64,000 nucleotides of DNA, from the NCBI RefSeq assembly GCF_003473485.1, contig NC_053045.1:24650494-24714493 (forward strand), written 5' to 3'. How positions within the stretch are numbered: the first letter of the stretch is position 1; every line of letters starts with the position of its first letter. Position numbers and translations under genes: made by a program. Origin of the DNA: Medicago truncatula (taxonomy: Eukaryota; Streptophyta; Magnoliopsida; Fabales; Fabaceae). A model generated the notes under the pieces. It searched no databases, had not been told where the DNA came from, and saw only the letters and a program-made list of their open reading frames with translations. Positions 11,570-23,700 of the stretch are shown piece by piece.

Positions 11570-12699
11570 ACTTACAACTCCACAATTCAACAACATGTAT
11601 GATTTAATTAATGTAAACATACATCACAGTCATCAACAGATCATTATAATCAATCCAACAATTCCAGAAAAATATACAATTAATCATAATTATGCTCAGA
11701 CATCAAGATCATTCAATATCATTCAATTAAATAACAATCAGCATTCAAAATTGGGCAACTCGCCTCGCGGGTGCATCTGCTCGCTATGGCGAGCTCAGGC
11801 AAAAGGTTACTCGCCTTGGCGAGTACGAGGCGAATAGGAAAAGGGGTGCTCTCGGGAGTTTTGACATTTTTCTCACTAAAACTTCATTTTTAAGCTCCCT
11901 ATTCATCTTTTTAATCTAAAAATTGTCCCAGTCCTCTCTAAAATCATTTAGGCACTCAAAACTAACCAAAAATTACATCTTATAACAACAATCTGAAAAT
12001 CCAGGTTCTCACTCACTAACTCGCCATGGCGAGTGGTTCTGCTCGCGAGGCGAGCCATGAAGATTGCTCACTCGCGAGGCGAGACAAGCTACTCGCCGGG
12101 GCGAGCGATGAATATCAGTACGGGCAGAATGCAGGTTTTTCCCAAAAATCCCAATTTCCTCAATTTCACTCCCCAAATCAGTTTACAGATATGAAACTAA
12201 ATGTTGTATGCAACCAGAACCTAATTCTAACATCAAAACAGAAATCTCTACACTCAATTCACTCAGAAACCCAATAATCCAACATAAATCCAAAATCCCC
12301 AATTTCTACCATAAATCTGTTAAATCAAAATCAGAATTAGACATCTATACTGCTGAAGCAAATATCACCCTTACCTTAATTCAGATGAACAAATGCACAG
12401 AAATCGGATTCACTTGGCTCTACTTGGCTCTTCTCCGTAAACTGCTTTCTGACTGTTTCTTTTCCCAACTCCCAATACATAACTCCCCTTTATTTCATTT
12501 AACTCCCCCTTAATTCTATTAATTTCTAATTAAATCCCCAACCTCCAAAATAATAATAATTCCCACTTATTCTAATTAATATTAAAATAAACCATATAAT
12601 AAAATAATACACACCACATAATCCACAATAATTATTTAAAATCATATAAAAGACTCTAAATAAATTATAAATAAATAAAATAACGACTAGGGCGTTACA
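10688..12699 (-). mobile_element. Solo LTR 'B' of the TGTAAC...GTTACA family
   Basis: 2,012 bp bounded by TGTAACACCCC (plus strand, 10688) and GGCGTTACA (12699). Its reverse complement starts TGTAACGCCC like LTR C and carries the landmark GGTACCACATGCAT (plus-strand reverse complement at 11292-11305), so it is a minus-strand copy. The five bases on each side are AGCGA and GACGA, an imperfect target duplication. It interrupts a tandem repeat whose units continue at 12700. It carries two palindrome cassettes (11757-11835; 12018-12108) and a cassette of GGGCATAAGCCCTC-type units (11310-11460). No primer-binding site or coding. Confidence 0.8.
11515..11569. repeat. (AT)n(GT)n microsatellite inside LTR B
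   Basis: About 19 AT dinucleotides followed by about eight GT dinucleotides. Confidence 0.95.
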
Positions 12700-12875
12700 G
12701 ACGACATGTTATCGATCCGGATTTTCTGCGAAAATCAAAGAACGCACCGACGACATGTTGTCGTTCCAAATTTTCTGCTCTAAGGTGACTTTGTAAACGC
12801 ACCTGCGACATGTTATCTATCCAGATTTTCTGTGAAAATCAAAGAACACACTGACGACCTGTTGTTGTTCTTCGC
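12700..12875. repeat. Tandem repeat with CGACATGTTGTCG-like dyads, target of LTR B
   Basis: Units with GTAAACGCACC.GCGACATGTTATC.ATCC.GATTTTCTG.GAAAATCAAAGAAC recur with a period near 115 bp. Half a unit lies before LTR B (10665-10687) and the rest follows it. The stretch from 12876 to about 13440 is AT-rich and empty as far as I can see. Confidence 0.6.
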
Positions 12876-13574
12876 TCTATTTTGGATTTGACTCTTTTGT
12901 ACCCTTTAGGTTGTTTTGCTTTACTTTGTTTTTTTATACTGGATCAGGTTTTACGTTCCCATAGCGCTTTGTATTGCTCCTTTTTTTTTTATCTTTAATA
13001 TATTTAGGTTGCCGCATACGATCTATGCACCCTTTTTAGCCTAAAAATTGACAACAACTTAGTGTCAACTCGTGAAATTATTTAAAAATTTCTTAAAAAA
13101 ATTATTTAAATTATATTATTTAGATCATTATTTGATTTAATTATATTTTTATATATAAAAAAATCATTATAGTTTTATAAATATATAGACATATTCTTTT
13201 TGAGACTTGCATTGTAATTTTTTTCGAATGATAAATATTAGTATGTTAATTGTTATGTTATTTGTTTTTTAATCCTAGATAGTCTTGGACCTCTAACTCA
13301 TTTACTTAGCTCAAATCAGTTGATACACTCAATTTCCCGACCCACATGGTAAATATTGTGGACCACCAACCACAATTTTCATTTTCATACATCAAAGCAA
13401 TTGAATTTAAAACAAATAAATCAAAGGTGAAAAAAGCATTTGGGTATATCTTGGATTCCACCGACTCTCTGCCACTACAAGTTAAATTGTGATGGTGTTG
13501 TCATGCAATAATCAAGCCGAGCAACTCGTGGAGGTGTGCTTCATGACGATTATGGTAGAATCATATATGTTTTT

Positions 13575-15674
13575 TGTAACGCCCACTTTTATTTAATTAA
13601 TTATTTAATCGAGTCTAGACGAGCTATATTATATTTATATAATATATGTGTGAAATATGATGATTTATGACGATTTAGATGATTTGGATGATTTTAGATG
13701 AGTTATGTGTTTTGATGATTTTTATGAGGTTATGAGACTTATTTTATTGTTTAATAAAATAAGATTTGAAAATAAAATAAAATATTTAGTTAAGGGCTGT
13801 TTTGAGATTTTAGAGAGTTTTGGGGGAGAAAGTGAGATAAGATAAGATATTAGGAGGAGGTATATAAAGGAAAGACCTAGTTTCAGAAAAAGTTAGTACG
13901 TACGAACAAAACTTTGGAAAAGGAGGAAAAAAGCTAAGAGAAGGGAGAATCACCATATAGAGCTGCGATTTCTTCATACAAGGGTGAGACTAATGATTCA
14001 ATAGTATTAATCTATACATTTCTGATGATCAAATTAACAAGTTAGGATTGAATTAGAAAATTTATGAAATTAGGGTTAATAGTTGAAATTGATGATCCAA
14101 TGATAATAAGCTGTTAGATTGATGCATAAAACGTCCTTTGACCTTAGATTATGTTTAGAATGAAATCTGGAATTGAAATTAGGCTTAGAACCATGTGAGA
14201 TCATGAATTTTTCGTAAAAACTGCATTCTGCCCGAGCCTGTATTCATCGCTCGCCCTCGCGAACGATGATCCTCGCCTCGTGAGTGATGAAGTTCATCGC
14301 TCGCCATGCGAGCCATTTCCCTTCGCCTCGCGAGTTACAAGTCGTAGCTCGCCACAGCGAGCAACCTTACTCGCCATAGCGAGCATGACCAGAGAGCATG
14401 TCGAATTCTGTATTTTTGACTTTTGAGTTAAACCTTAGATGCCTTTGGGTGCCTAAAGATGTTTATTAAAGATTAGATGATGATTTAGAACGAGATTGAA
14501 CCTGTTTTAGCTTAGAACCACTTTAGTTGGAATTCTGGCTTGTACTCGCCATGGCGAGCAGATGCTCTCGCCTCGCGAGCACTTCCAGAACTGAATGCAA
14601 GTTAGGATGTTGCGATCTGTTTCGCATAAGTTGATTTGGGATGGACCCTTAGGTAGTAATGTGCCCTATTTAAGATGATAACTGAGATCTGTGAAGCTAC
14701 TATGAACTGTTAAGCTGATTATAATGTGATTTAATGATTAAATGCATTACTTGAAATATTATTGAATGATCAAGATGTTGTTGAAAAGAATTGATATTAT
14801 GAAGTTATGCTGCTATTGTGATCTGATTATGCTGCTATTGTTATTTAACTAAGTTGCATGAGTCTATACAAGATGATTAAGATGATGTTGAACTCCAAAT
14901 TATTGGATGTATATGAGATGATGATTAAGATGTTTTAAGATGATTGAGTACATGCATTAGCATACATTCGTTGGGGCTCATGCCCTGGAGCTTTGTACTC
15001 ACCATGATGGAGCATTAGCTCAAAATAATGTTGGGGGCTTATGCCCTGAAAGTATATTAATACTAAAATGTTGGGGGCTCATCCCCTGTATTGGTACCAC
15101 ATGCATATAAGAGGTCTAAGTTGCATTGTTGCATTGTCGAGTCAAATGATGAAAGATGTTATGTTGTTTATGATGATTGGATGAAGTGATTACCTGATAT
15201 TTTATTATCAATGATGTTATGATGTTTAAGATGCTTATGTTGAAGATGTTTATGATGTTAATTACGATTGTTGAATTATATTGATTAATATTCTTGTTTT
15301 GTGAAATCTCACCCCTTCTGCTTGGAAATGTTGCTCTTCGTATGAGTAACTTGCAGGTGATCGAGCTTAGTGTGCAGTGTTGCTGTCGTGAGTGGCCTTG
15401 CCTCACTGAGTCGTCTAGGTTGCTCTGATACGTAACGGGATGAGGTTTATGTTATGCATGCTTCATTCTTTTATGTGTTCATTTATGATGATTAACTGAA
15501 TTTTATGAGATGTTTTAATGAGGCCTGCGTGCCATGACTTTATTAATGATGATGAACTTATCCGCTGCGAGTTTTGAAATAATTATGTTGAAAGATAATT
15601 TGTTACATTCCGTTATTTGATGATTACTCTGATAATATGTTGAAATTTTTATATTGGGAAAACATGGTGTTACA
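13575..15674 (+). mobile_element. Solo LTR 'C' of the TGTAAC...GTTACA family
   Basis: 2,100 bp from TGTAACGCCCAC to GGTGTTACA, flanked by the 5-bp repeat TTTTT (13570-13574 and 15675-15679). The T tract makes that duplication weaker than a complex one, but the host reading frame resumes across it. The landmark GGTACCACATGCAT is at 15093-15106. Palindrome cassettes lie at 14246-14390 and 14543-14580, and GGGGCTCATGCCCTG-type units at 14974-15090. Same subfamily as LTR B, opposite orientation. Confidence 0.85.
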
Positions 15675-15693
15675 TTTTTGCTTTCAATTTGGG

Positions 15694-16374
15694 TGTGAGA
15701 GTTAACTTAAAATCAGAAATCTGGAGAATCGTGCCACGATGGAGAAGCATCGCGCCACGATTGTTGAAGCAAGATTCTGAGGGAGCTACTGGAATTTTCG
15801 TGCCATGATGAAGCCGCATCGTGCCACGATGGACGTGCTGAAGATATTTTTAAAACGTATTTTCAGTTAGATTTGTTTCAGTTTTTTAAGAGTTTACTTT
15901 CCACTATGAATATAAGCCTTGTATCAGATGATAAAGTGTGTAGAAAACAGGGTTTAGAAACCAACATACAAACTAGGGTTTATAGAGAATTTCTCTTGGC
16001 AACAACACTAAGGTTGAGATTGTTTTGATTCACCTTGAACAAAGCACTATTAGGATTGAGTCTCTTGGTCACGGGAAGAGACTGGGACTTGGGTAGAATT
16101 AGGTTTGAAGACTGATTCTTGTAACTCAATATCTCTTTGTAAAGAAACTCATATCAATATAGTGGAACGGAGAGCTGCTCTCTCCCTAGACTAGGTCATC
16201 ATTAGACCGAACTAGGTAAACAAATTATTGTGTTCGTTCTCTCTCTTACTTTTATCTCTTGCTGTTTACTTTTGTTTTGGATTATTTGCTACCCGCTTGA
16301 TTTGATTACTTGATATTAATTTGCTCCACACATCAAGTTTTTATTGGTGTGGTTTTCTCAACGAATTCACAACA
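15694..16374 (+). mobile_element. Copia-like solo LTR, 5-bp TSD
   Basis: 681 bp starting TGTGAGAGTT and ending GAATTCACAACA, flanked by the 5-bp repeat TTGGG (15689-15693 and 16375-16379). It contains TCGTGCCACGA-type dyads (15729-15832) and the usual 3' LTR features: a U-rich end and a leader-like stretch with GAGAGCTGCTCTCTC at ~16171-16185. The gypsy or copia assignment rests only on its length and general look. Confidence 0.8.
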
Positions 16375-16555
16375 TTGGGTTTATCCTCTATTACACATAA
16401 TGAATTTTGCCTAATTTTATTGGGTGTCAAATTAGCTTCAGACAACATAGTCCAGAAAAATCATTGTTGAATCACATTCTCTAGCTGCTGTGGATTTGCT
16501 GAATAATGATTTCTCTTCACATCGCCCATGTCCTCTTATTAAGAGTATTTTGAAT

Positions 16556-17979
16556 TAAAATAAGTTGGGAATTGGAATGCATCTTTGAAGTAGCAATAAA
16601 CGTCACAAGAAAGGAGGTTTGAATTATGACCCTTTTAAAAGCACTATAATTTGTTGATCACACCATATCAGTCTGTTACACTCAGTATTATCAACCTCAG
16701 CAGACTTCTACGATTCTTGATCACACAAAAAAAAAAATTCTATCTCAAACTATTAAGCCCAATAAACTTGAGATCTAGTTACGCTTTGTATGGTAGTGAG
16801 TGTTGTTTGAATATGGTATCTCACTTGGAGATTTCAAATGGTATCTCAATTTGGAGATTTCTAAAGTATCTCACGTAGAGATTTCAAATAATATCTTAAA
16901 TAGATATTTTAAATAATATCCCTAACTTGGAGATATTATATTTATAAACTTTCAAAGATATCTTAGCTATAAGAGAAGAAAGATATTTGAAGCTTGCTTT
17001 GTTGTTGTTGAAGAGCTTTATGAATACTTCTTTGAATATTCACGTGAATGAGAGAATTGAATTCTTTGTGAGTAAGCTCTTGAAGAATTACCATTGAGGT
17101 AAGTTTGTATTTATAGAGGCTTGTGTTTTTGAAGCTCACTTGAAATGTACATGAACATACAACTGTAAGCTTGTACGTAAAAAACAACCCATGTGCTCTT
17201 GCTTTTGTTGCTTGAGGCGCAAGTGTTGCAAAAAAAGTGTTATTTCAAGTGAAGAATATGTTATGAAGAACATTATCTTCTTTCTAGCCTTTTAAGACAG
17301 CCCACGTGAGGTTGTAATACAGCTGTGTATGAGTTGTAATTGGCTCTCATAGAATAACATCATCCTTATCCATTTGTAATTTCACCATAATGTTCTCAAG
17401 AACATTCTTTCTTTGTAAAACAATTTGTTTCTTCTTTCTTTAAGGCACGTGCTTTTCCAATTCCTTTTTAAATGCAAAGGTCTTTATGAAATCATAAGAT
17501 ATTCTTTCCATTTGTGTCATAAGTCCAAAGTATATTCTTTTGGTGAGACATAGAGATTTTTTTGCTTCTTGAATTTGTTCCAAAAAGCCCATTTATGTCC
17601 TTTTACTTATTTGCTTTGATAATGACGTTTTTAACTTGTCTATTGAGCAAAGAACCTTCTTCTTTTGTTAAGAACATTCTCATGAAACATTTCTCACAAA
17701 ATTCATTAGTAGATAACAAGTTAAAAAGACAATTATTAAATGTTTATAATCTGTAAAACATCAAATAAGGATTTTGTCCTCAACAATCTTAACTTGGTCA
17801 CATGCGCTTCTGAAGGCCAACCACAACCAAATTGCTAATAGTTTAACAAAGTTCAATCTTTCATTAAATATCTCTAACATTTTTTTAGTATATTCTGAAT
17901 TTTTATGTTCAACTTCATTATCACTTAATACTTTAGGAGTGAGTTTTCCGGGTAGATTCTAAGTTTTTTTTTTCCCTTA
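16556..17979. other. AT-rich region with LTR-like promoter on the minus strand
   Basis: No intact gene. At 16797-16935 there is a run of short units with GGTATCTC ... GGAGATTTC, i.e. alternating TATCTC and GAGAT words. On the minus strand a TATA box (CCTCTATAAATACAAAC, ~17103-17120) is followed by a leader-like stretch, which resembles the promoter of a copia-type LTR. Weak minus-strand coding similarity may exist further up (17600-17950), but I cannot name it. Confidence 0.3.
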
Positions 17980-18337
17980 GGTTGTGTTTGGTTCCATGGA
18001 AAGAAAGATGAGGGGGATGAAAAGAGAGTGGAATGATGCAGTTTCGCACACTTTCATAAAACAAAAGAAAGAAATTTTTTGGAGGGTCCCACAATAAAAA
18101 TGTTTCCATGCTAAACTGTGGAGAAAGTGGAAAAATTGCACTATTCTTGATACCCCCCAATCTTGTGTACTTTTACGACATATATTTCAACATTTTTTCC
18201 ACCGTACTCTCATACAATAATTTATTATTTATTTTCAATACTTATACACATTTTTTATGAGGCATACTCAAATTAGAACTTATGGATAGCCATTGGTGAC
18301 CAATTTTAATACAATGTTTATACCAAAATTATTTAAA

Positions 18338-18724
18338 GGCTTAAATATGAAAATGGTCCTTGTAAATATCTGGCATTTTAATTTTAGTTCCTATAAAAAT
18401 ATTTTTTTGGTTTTAATCCCTGCAAATATAGAATATTTGGTTTTGGTCCTTGGTATTTTATTTTAATCCTTATAAAATCATTTCATATTGAAATTGGTCC
18501 CTATGATATTCATTTTAGTCCTCATTTTGAGGGATTAAAATCAAATATTCTACATATTACAAGAACCAAATCCAATATGAATCAATTTTACAAGGACTAA
18601 AACAAAATACCAAGGACCAAAACCAATTTTTTTATATTTGCAAGGCTAAAACTAAAAAAATATTTTTACAGGGATTAAAACCAAAATGTCAGATATTTGC
18701 AGTGACTATTTTCATATTTAAGCC
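18338..18724. mobile_element. Mutator-like MITE, 9-bp TSD
   Basis: Ends GGCTTAAATATGAAAATGG and its inverted copy at the right. The body is a long imperfect inverted repeat. Flanked by the 9-bp repeat TTATTTAAA (18329-18337, 18725-18733). Confidence 0.85.
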
Positions 18725-18894
18725 TTATTTAAATGTATTTTCATTGAAAATTATTTAAATAACACAATAATATAAGGTTATTTATGTCATTTACTAAATT
18801 CATCTCTTTCTTTCCTCTTTTACTTTCACTCTTACCAAACAACCAACAAATCATCTCACTTTTTCCTCACTTTCTTTTTACTTTCTTTCTTTAA

Positions 18895-19734
18895 GTGCCT
18901 GTTTGGTTGAGCTTTTCCAACCTATAAACGCATGTTTAGCAGCTTAAAATGTGGTTCCTTCATTTTTCATTATGTTTGGTTTCATTTCTTAAAATCGATT
19001 TTGCCTTCCAAACTCAATTCTATGAGAAGCTCCATATTCTAACTTTTGCGGCAAGTCCAAATCAATTCTACATTTTTAGTAGGTTGGCAATTAAATAACT
19101 ATTTTTCTTCCTTAATTGCCCTCAGTGTTTATAATTTACAGCGTATCTTTTTGTTTTCTCTCCCTCTTGCACAACTAGCTTCTCTTTTATATCTGCATTT
19201 GTGATCTTGCTCGCCTTTTTGTGTTCATTCTCAAGCTTTTCCTTTGTTTACAACTTTGCCCCTCTTTGTATCATCCTGTTGAATTTTGTTGTTTCATGGT
19301 GAGGGAAGAGAAGAAAATGTTCTTCAACCAAAAAAAAAAAGAAAATGTACATTTTTCCCTATTTAAAAAACCCAACATAAAAAATAAATTATTCAAAATA
19401 AAACGTCTCTCTTCTATTTTTTTTTTTAAATATATCTATTCTAATTTTATTAGGCAGTATTTCATTTAATAAATTAACATTATAATATCAAAGATACCAA
19501 AGATAAAAGTATAAAACAAAAAAGAAGTATTTTATTTAAATATGTACATGAAAATCCATTTTGGTAATTATACATGCAAAATCAGCTTTGACACAAACTA
19601 TCCAAACGACATAAATTGATAAAATCACTTTTGTGTTATGTATCCAAACATAAATAAATTCACATTCAACTCACTTTTAATCAAACTCAATTATTTCAAA
19701 ATCAATTTTTTTCACCGAAGAACCAAACACATAC
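18895..19734. mobile_element. PIF/Harbinger-like element nested in 17980-19879
   Basis: 840 bp with ends GTGCCTGTTTGG and, inverted, GTATGTGTTTGG, and the target repeat TAA at 18892-18894 and 19735-19737. No transposase coding is visible. Confidence 0.55.
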
Positions 19735-19909
19735 TAAACCTTCTTTCCTCTAACTTTCCTTTCACTTTCACTCTTACCAAACAAGCCAACAAATTATTTC
19801 GCTTTCTATTCATTTTCAACTCACTTTCTTTCCTTTACTTTTCATTCCTTATACTTTCTCTCCACATCCAAACAGACCCTTAGTGTTGGTTGCCCATTTC
19901 TATATACTA

Positions 19910-20198
19910 CTCCCTCCTTCCCGAATTAGCTGAGCCATTTTTTCATTTCACACATATTAAGATAAATGTATAAATAAAAGAGAGAAAAAAATGGTTTTAA
20001 GTGTTTTTGTAAGTATTTGTGCATTCTCAGCTATCATAATGCAAAGTGGAATATATTGAATTGGAAGTTATGAAAGTAATATTAATTAGAGTTATAGAGA
20101 GAGAAATTTTTTTTATACTATATTGAAAAGTAAAATGACTCATTATTTTGGGACATTTTTTATTTGCAAATGAGTCGGTTATTGTGGGATGGAGTGAG
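19910..20198. mobile_element. Stowaway-like MITE
   Basis: Ends CTCCCTCCTTCC and, inverted, CTCACTCCATCC, with TA target repeats (19908-19909, 20199-20200). It has subterminal inverted repeats around CCGAATTAGCTGA.CC. Confidence 0.7.
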
Positions 20199-20210
20199 TA
20201 TTAAAAACAA

Positions 20211-20474
20211 GGGTTAATAGGTCTTTACCTCCTGTAATATAGGTCATTTCCGGTTTTCACCCCTGTAAAAAATTTATTTTGATTCACTCCCTGTAAAATA
20301 TTTTTGTTTTGATTTACCCCCTTAATAGGCCAAACAATTCGTTTTTGTTTGACCTATTAAGGGGGTAAATCAAAACAAAAATATTTTACAGGGGGTGAAT
20401 CAAAATAAAAATTTTACAGAGGTGAAAACTAGAAATAACCTAATATATTATAAGGGGTAAAAATCTATTAATCC
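20211..20474. mobile_element. Mutator-like MITE in the promoter of the CCCH gene
   Basis: Same family as 8749-9036: inverted ends GGGTTAATAGGTCTTTACC / GGATTAATAGATTTTTACC and an internal GGGGTAAATCAAAACAAAAA. The flanking 9-mers TAAAAACAA and TAAAAAAAA differ at one base. It ends ~280 bp before the CCCH start codon. Confidence 0.7.
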
Positions 20475-20633
20475 TAAAAAAAAAAAAAAACACAAAAAAA
20501 ACATTTGGGTATGGTATTTAACCACTTGTCTACCCGAAATGCAAAGAGTCAAGTCCACGAGCAGCTGTACCAGTGTTCAGCGTTACTTCTCCACTCTTTC
20601 TTCACTCCTTCATTCTTCTTCAACTTCTTCAAG

Positions 20634-20703
20634 GTAAAAGTTTCATGCTCCCATCGAACCCTTTTTTTTCTTATTCAATTTTACTTCATTCCTTTTTTCT
20701 CAG
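20634..20703 (+). other. Probable 5'-UTR intron of the CCCH gene
   Basis: A 70-bp interval with donor AAG|GTAAAAG and acceptor TTTTTTCTCAG|GC lies 48 bp before the start codon, in the expected leader of the gene. Predicted from the splice signals only. Confidence 0.5.
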
Positions 20704-20751
20704 GCTCGGCGCAACTTGGAAAATTTCCCATCGAATTGTTCAAAGTTGAAG

Positions 20752-23700
20752 ATGTTTGATCAACGAAAGCAGTTCAAGACGAAGTTATGTGCGCTTTATC
20801 AGAATGGTCGTTGTAATCGCCAGAACTGTTCTTTTGCACATGGGAATACCGAGCTTCGACGATTTTCATCCAACTATAATGGTGAATTTTCGATCTTTCT
20901 TTTGCCATGTTTTTGTTGACGTAGGGTTGGATTTGTTTGGGTGAGTGAATTAAAACAGGGTAAAGCTGCATACAATACACCAAAAATGGTGGGACCCTTT
21001 CCCAGACCCTGTGTATGCGGAAGCTTTAGTGTACCGGGCCCTTTCTTTTAGTGAACTAATCCGTTAATGTTAGTTGAAGAGTAATAATCAAATTAGTCTC
21101 CGACTTTGTATAGCGCTCCCAGATAGGTCTCTGAGATTATGATTACTTCAAAGTCTAATTGTGAAACTTGAAACTGTCAAGTTGGTATATTTAACAACTT
21201 ACTATCAATTTTGTCGCTGTATTTAACCGCTTACTATCAATTTAGTCTCTAACATACTCTTGTAATGACTTATATGAGTAAAATTTCACATAGTCAGAGA
21301 TCTTTTTGAAATATCCATAATCTTGGGGACCCCTATTTGAGAGTATCCTAGGTTGTCGGGGTGAACTTGGTGGTTTAATAGTTTAGTTGAGGGATGTTTG
21401 GTGGATGCATAAAGGGCCTGTTTGGATTGACTTATTTGAGTTTATGCACTAGTGAGGCTCGTTGCAAGAACTTATAAAAAGGGCTTATGACATGTTATAA
21501 GATGTTTCTAAGTTGTTTTCAACTTAGTTTTACAAGCTCTCCAAGATAGCTTATGAAAACAACTTATAGCTTATAAAAAAAAATTATTTTATCTTTTATT
21601 TTAGAAATTGCGTATCATGATAAATGTTTATGCTATAAGTTGGAAGCTAAGTTGTTTATCCAAAATGGGCCTAAATATAGAACTTCAATTACTAAATCTA
21701 GTGTTGTCAAATACGTACTATAGCGTAGCGGAATTTGAACTAATGTTTTGCGGTACAATATTTAGTACAAAGTGTTATCAAATAGCGGCTATTGTGGCTA
21801 TAGGTTGTAGTGTAACAGAATTTGAACAAACCACTATTTTCTGCGATCCACGGTTGACTTACATTATGACTATAATTCAGTAATCAATTTGCACTTCAAT
21901 TATATTGTTTGGATTTCGGTGTACTTCAGTGTAAGTATTGTACCTGTTTTATAACTCGGTTCTTGAACCTGACAAACTATATTTCTTTTCTGGATTGCCG
22001 AGTTCAGAAGAATATTCCTGAATGATGAACTTACAAACATTTTGAAGAGCTCTTCTTGTATCTTCTTGCATACATAGATGGCTGTAGATATGTCCTTGGA
22101 CTATTTTGTAGTCCACTAGTCCTGTGTCTGTTTGTGTTTGTACCATGACTTCTGCACAAGCTGGTCTATTATTATTCATGATATAAGTTTAATCTATGGG
22201 GAGTCTGAGTTACATCTCATATTTATGATAACATACTTAACTTGCATGGGGAAAATTGACTAATGATTAGAAAATGAAGCATTGCATGAAGAAAATTTGA
22301 GGAAATAAATTATATAGTGGTGACACATTATCGGCATCTCCTGTAATCTAATTAATTCACATCTCCAGCTTGTTTAGTCGGCACACTGTTATTCCATTTC
22401 TTTATCTGGATTCAATACTCTTAAAACAGAGGATCTGGATGCTTATCTAATAATATGGTCCATACGTCCATTGATTCTGTGAAAGAAGATATCAAAGCAT
22501 TCATATGCAATTACACATGGCATGTGGGATTAATGTCGAATTGATATGTTCAATTTCAACGATAGGACATCTGTCCACTTTATCTTGTTGATTGTAGCAT
22601 GTCCAGCAGTGCGGATATTTCATTTAAATGATAAATTCTTCGCAATGAATTCTTCCGATTGGTTTATCTTAGAGGCAATGCTGGTGTTGTTTGACATAGT
22701 ATTTTCTTGGCAATGTTTTATATGCTTCATTCCATAAATATGCAGAACAAGTGTTTCCTGAAGGATATTAATCAGGCTTACATGGATGTATCTGGCTATC
22801 TGCTAGCTTCTTATTTCGATCAGAAGAGTTCAACGAATTTCCCAATCAATTCATATATGAATTCCACTATTTAAGTGTGGATCTTATGATATTCCTTTGT
22901 GCTGTTACTTCGTTTTGGCTCTTATGATATTGCTTATTATATTCCTTTTGGCTGTTACTTCATGGCTACATGGACATAGGCAAAATGGAATTATTAACAC
23001 AGATGATATCAGTAGATATCAAATCTCATAGCCTTCGGATGGATCTTTATTTCTTAAGCATCTTGGATATGACTTTCCATTCAAGGTTATATATTATGTC
23101 ATACTTCTCAACAAGATGAAGATGTGAACTGTTGTTAATCCATTGCTACCTTGATTACACTTCAAAGATATAAGCTACATACATGGTTTTACTATATCTG
23201 TCATAATATGAGGGTGATATTTTCTATCTACTTTTTGCTCTTACATGGGAGGCACTTATACTATTCATTATTATATTTCTCTTGTTATTCCTGATATTGG
23301 TAAGCTTGGTTTTCAAAATCAGTTTATGTGCTCTGTTTTTAGCTTCTGAAATATCCGTTGCTTTTGATTTTGGTCTGCAATACTAAAGCTTATTTTCTTA
23401 TTGCAGGAAAGAGAGACTATTTAGGTAACAATGACTTGAGGGATAAACTTGATAGAAGGCATTTATCACCTCCAAGATATTCACCGGCTCGAGAGGCAAG
23501 AGGTCGGCAGACCATTCGCGGTTAGACACAAGATCCTTATTTCTGCTTGCTCTCGTTGTTTTTAGTATCATTTTTTAGTTTAGTCATACCATGGAGAGGA
23601 AGATTCAAAGTCACTTGAAAAAGTTTTTTTTTTTATCCATGATAGCAATTTTATATTTTGTGAGACTGATTTCTTCTAAATCTTGAATGTATCTGATATT

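Larger units (their letters stand above)
13450..16555 (+). pseudogene. RNase H-like (RVT_3) fragment of a LINE, split by two solo LTRs
   Basis: The segments 13450-13574, 15680-15693 and 16380-16555 together read as one decayed RNase H-like domain. The start reads WIPPTLCHYKLNCDGVV, typical of the first strand of RVT_3 domains (K.N.DGA). It continues GGVLHDDYGRIIYVF up to the LTR C insertion, then AFNLG, and further on IVESHSLAAVDLLNNDF and RPCPLIKSILN, matching the usual (I/V)ESDS..AV..L region. Stops and a frame change show it is dead. The two solo LTRs (13575-15674 and 15694-16374) lie inside it. Confidence 0.7.
17980..19879. mobile_element. Composite PIF/Harbinger-like MITE with nested insertions
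   Basis: The outer ends GGTTGTGTTTGG and, on the other strand, GGGTCTGTTTGG are flanked by TTA (17977-17979 and 19880-19882), as for PIF/Harbinger elements. It contains a Mutator-like MITE (18338-18724) and a second PIF/Harbinger-like element (18895-19734). A sequence around CTTTCACTCTTACCAAACAA occurs on both sides of the second insert (~18825 and ~19766), so the outer element also carries an internal duplication. Confidence 0.6.

Noticed and set aside
11226..11585. Open frames across the (AT)n(GT)n tract
   Set aside because: Microsatellite-driven (IYIYIY) translation inside solo LTR B.
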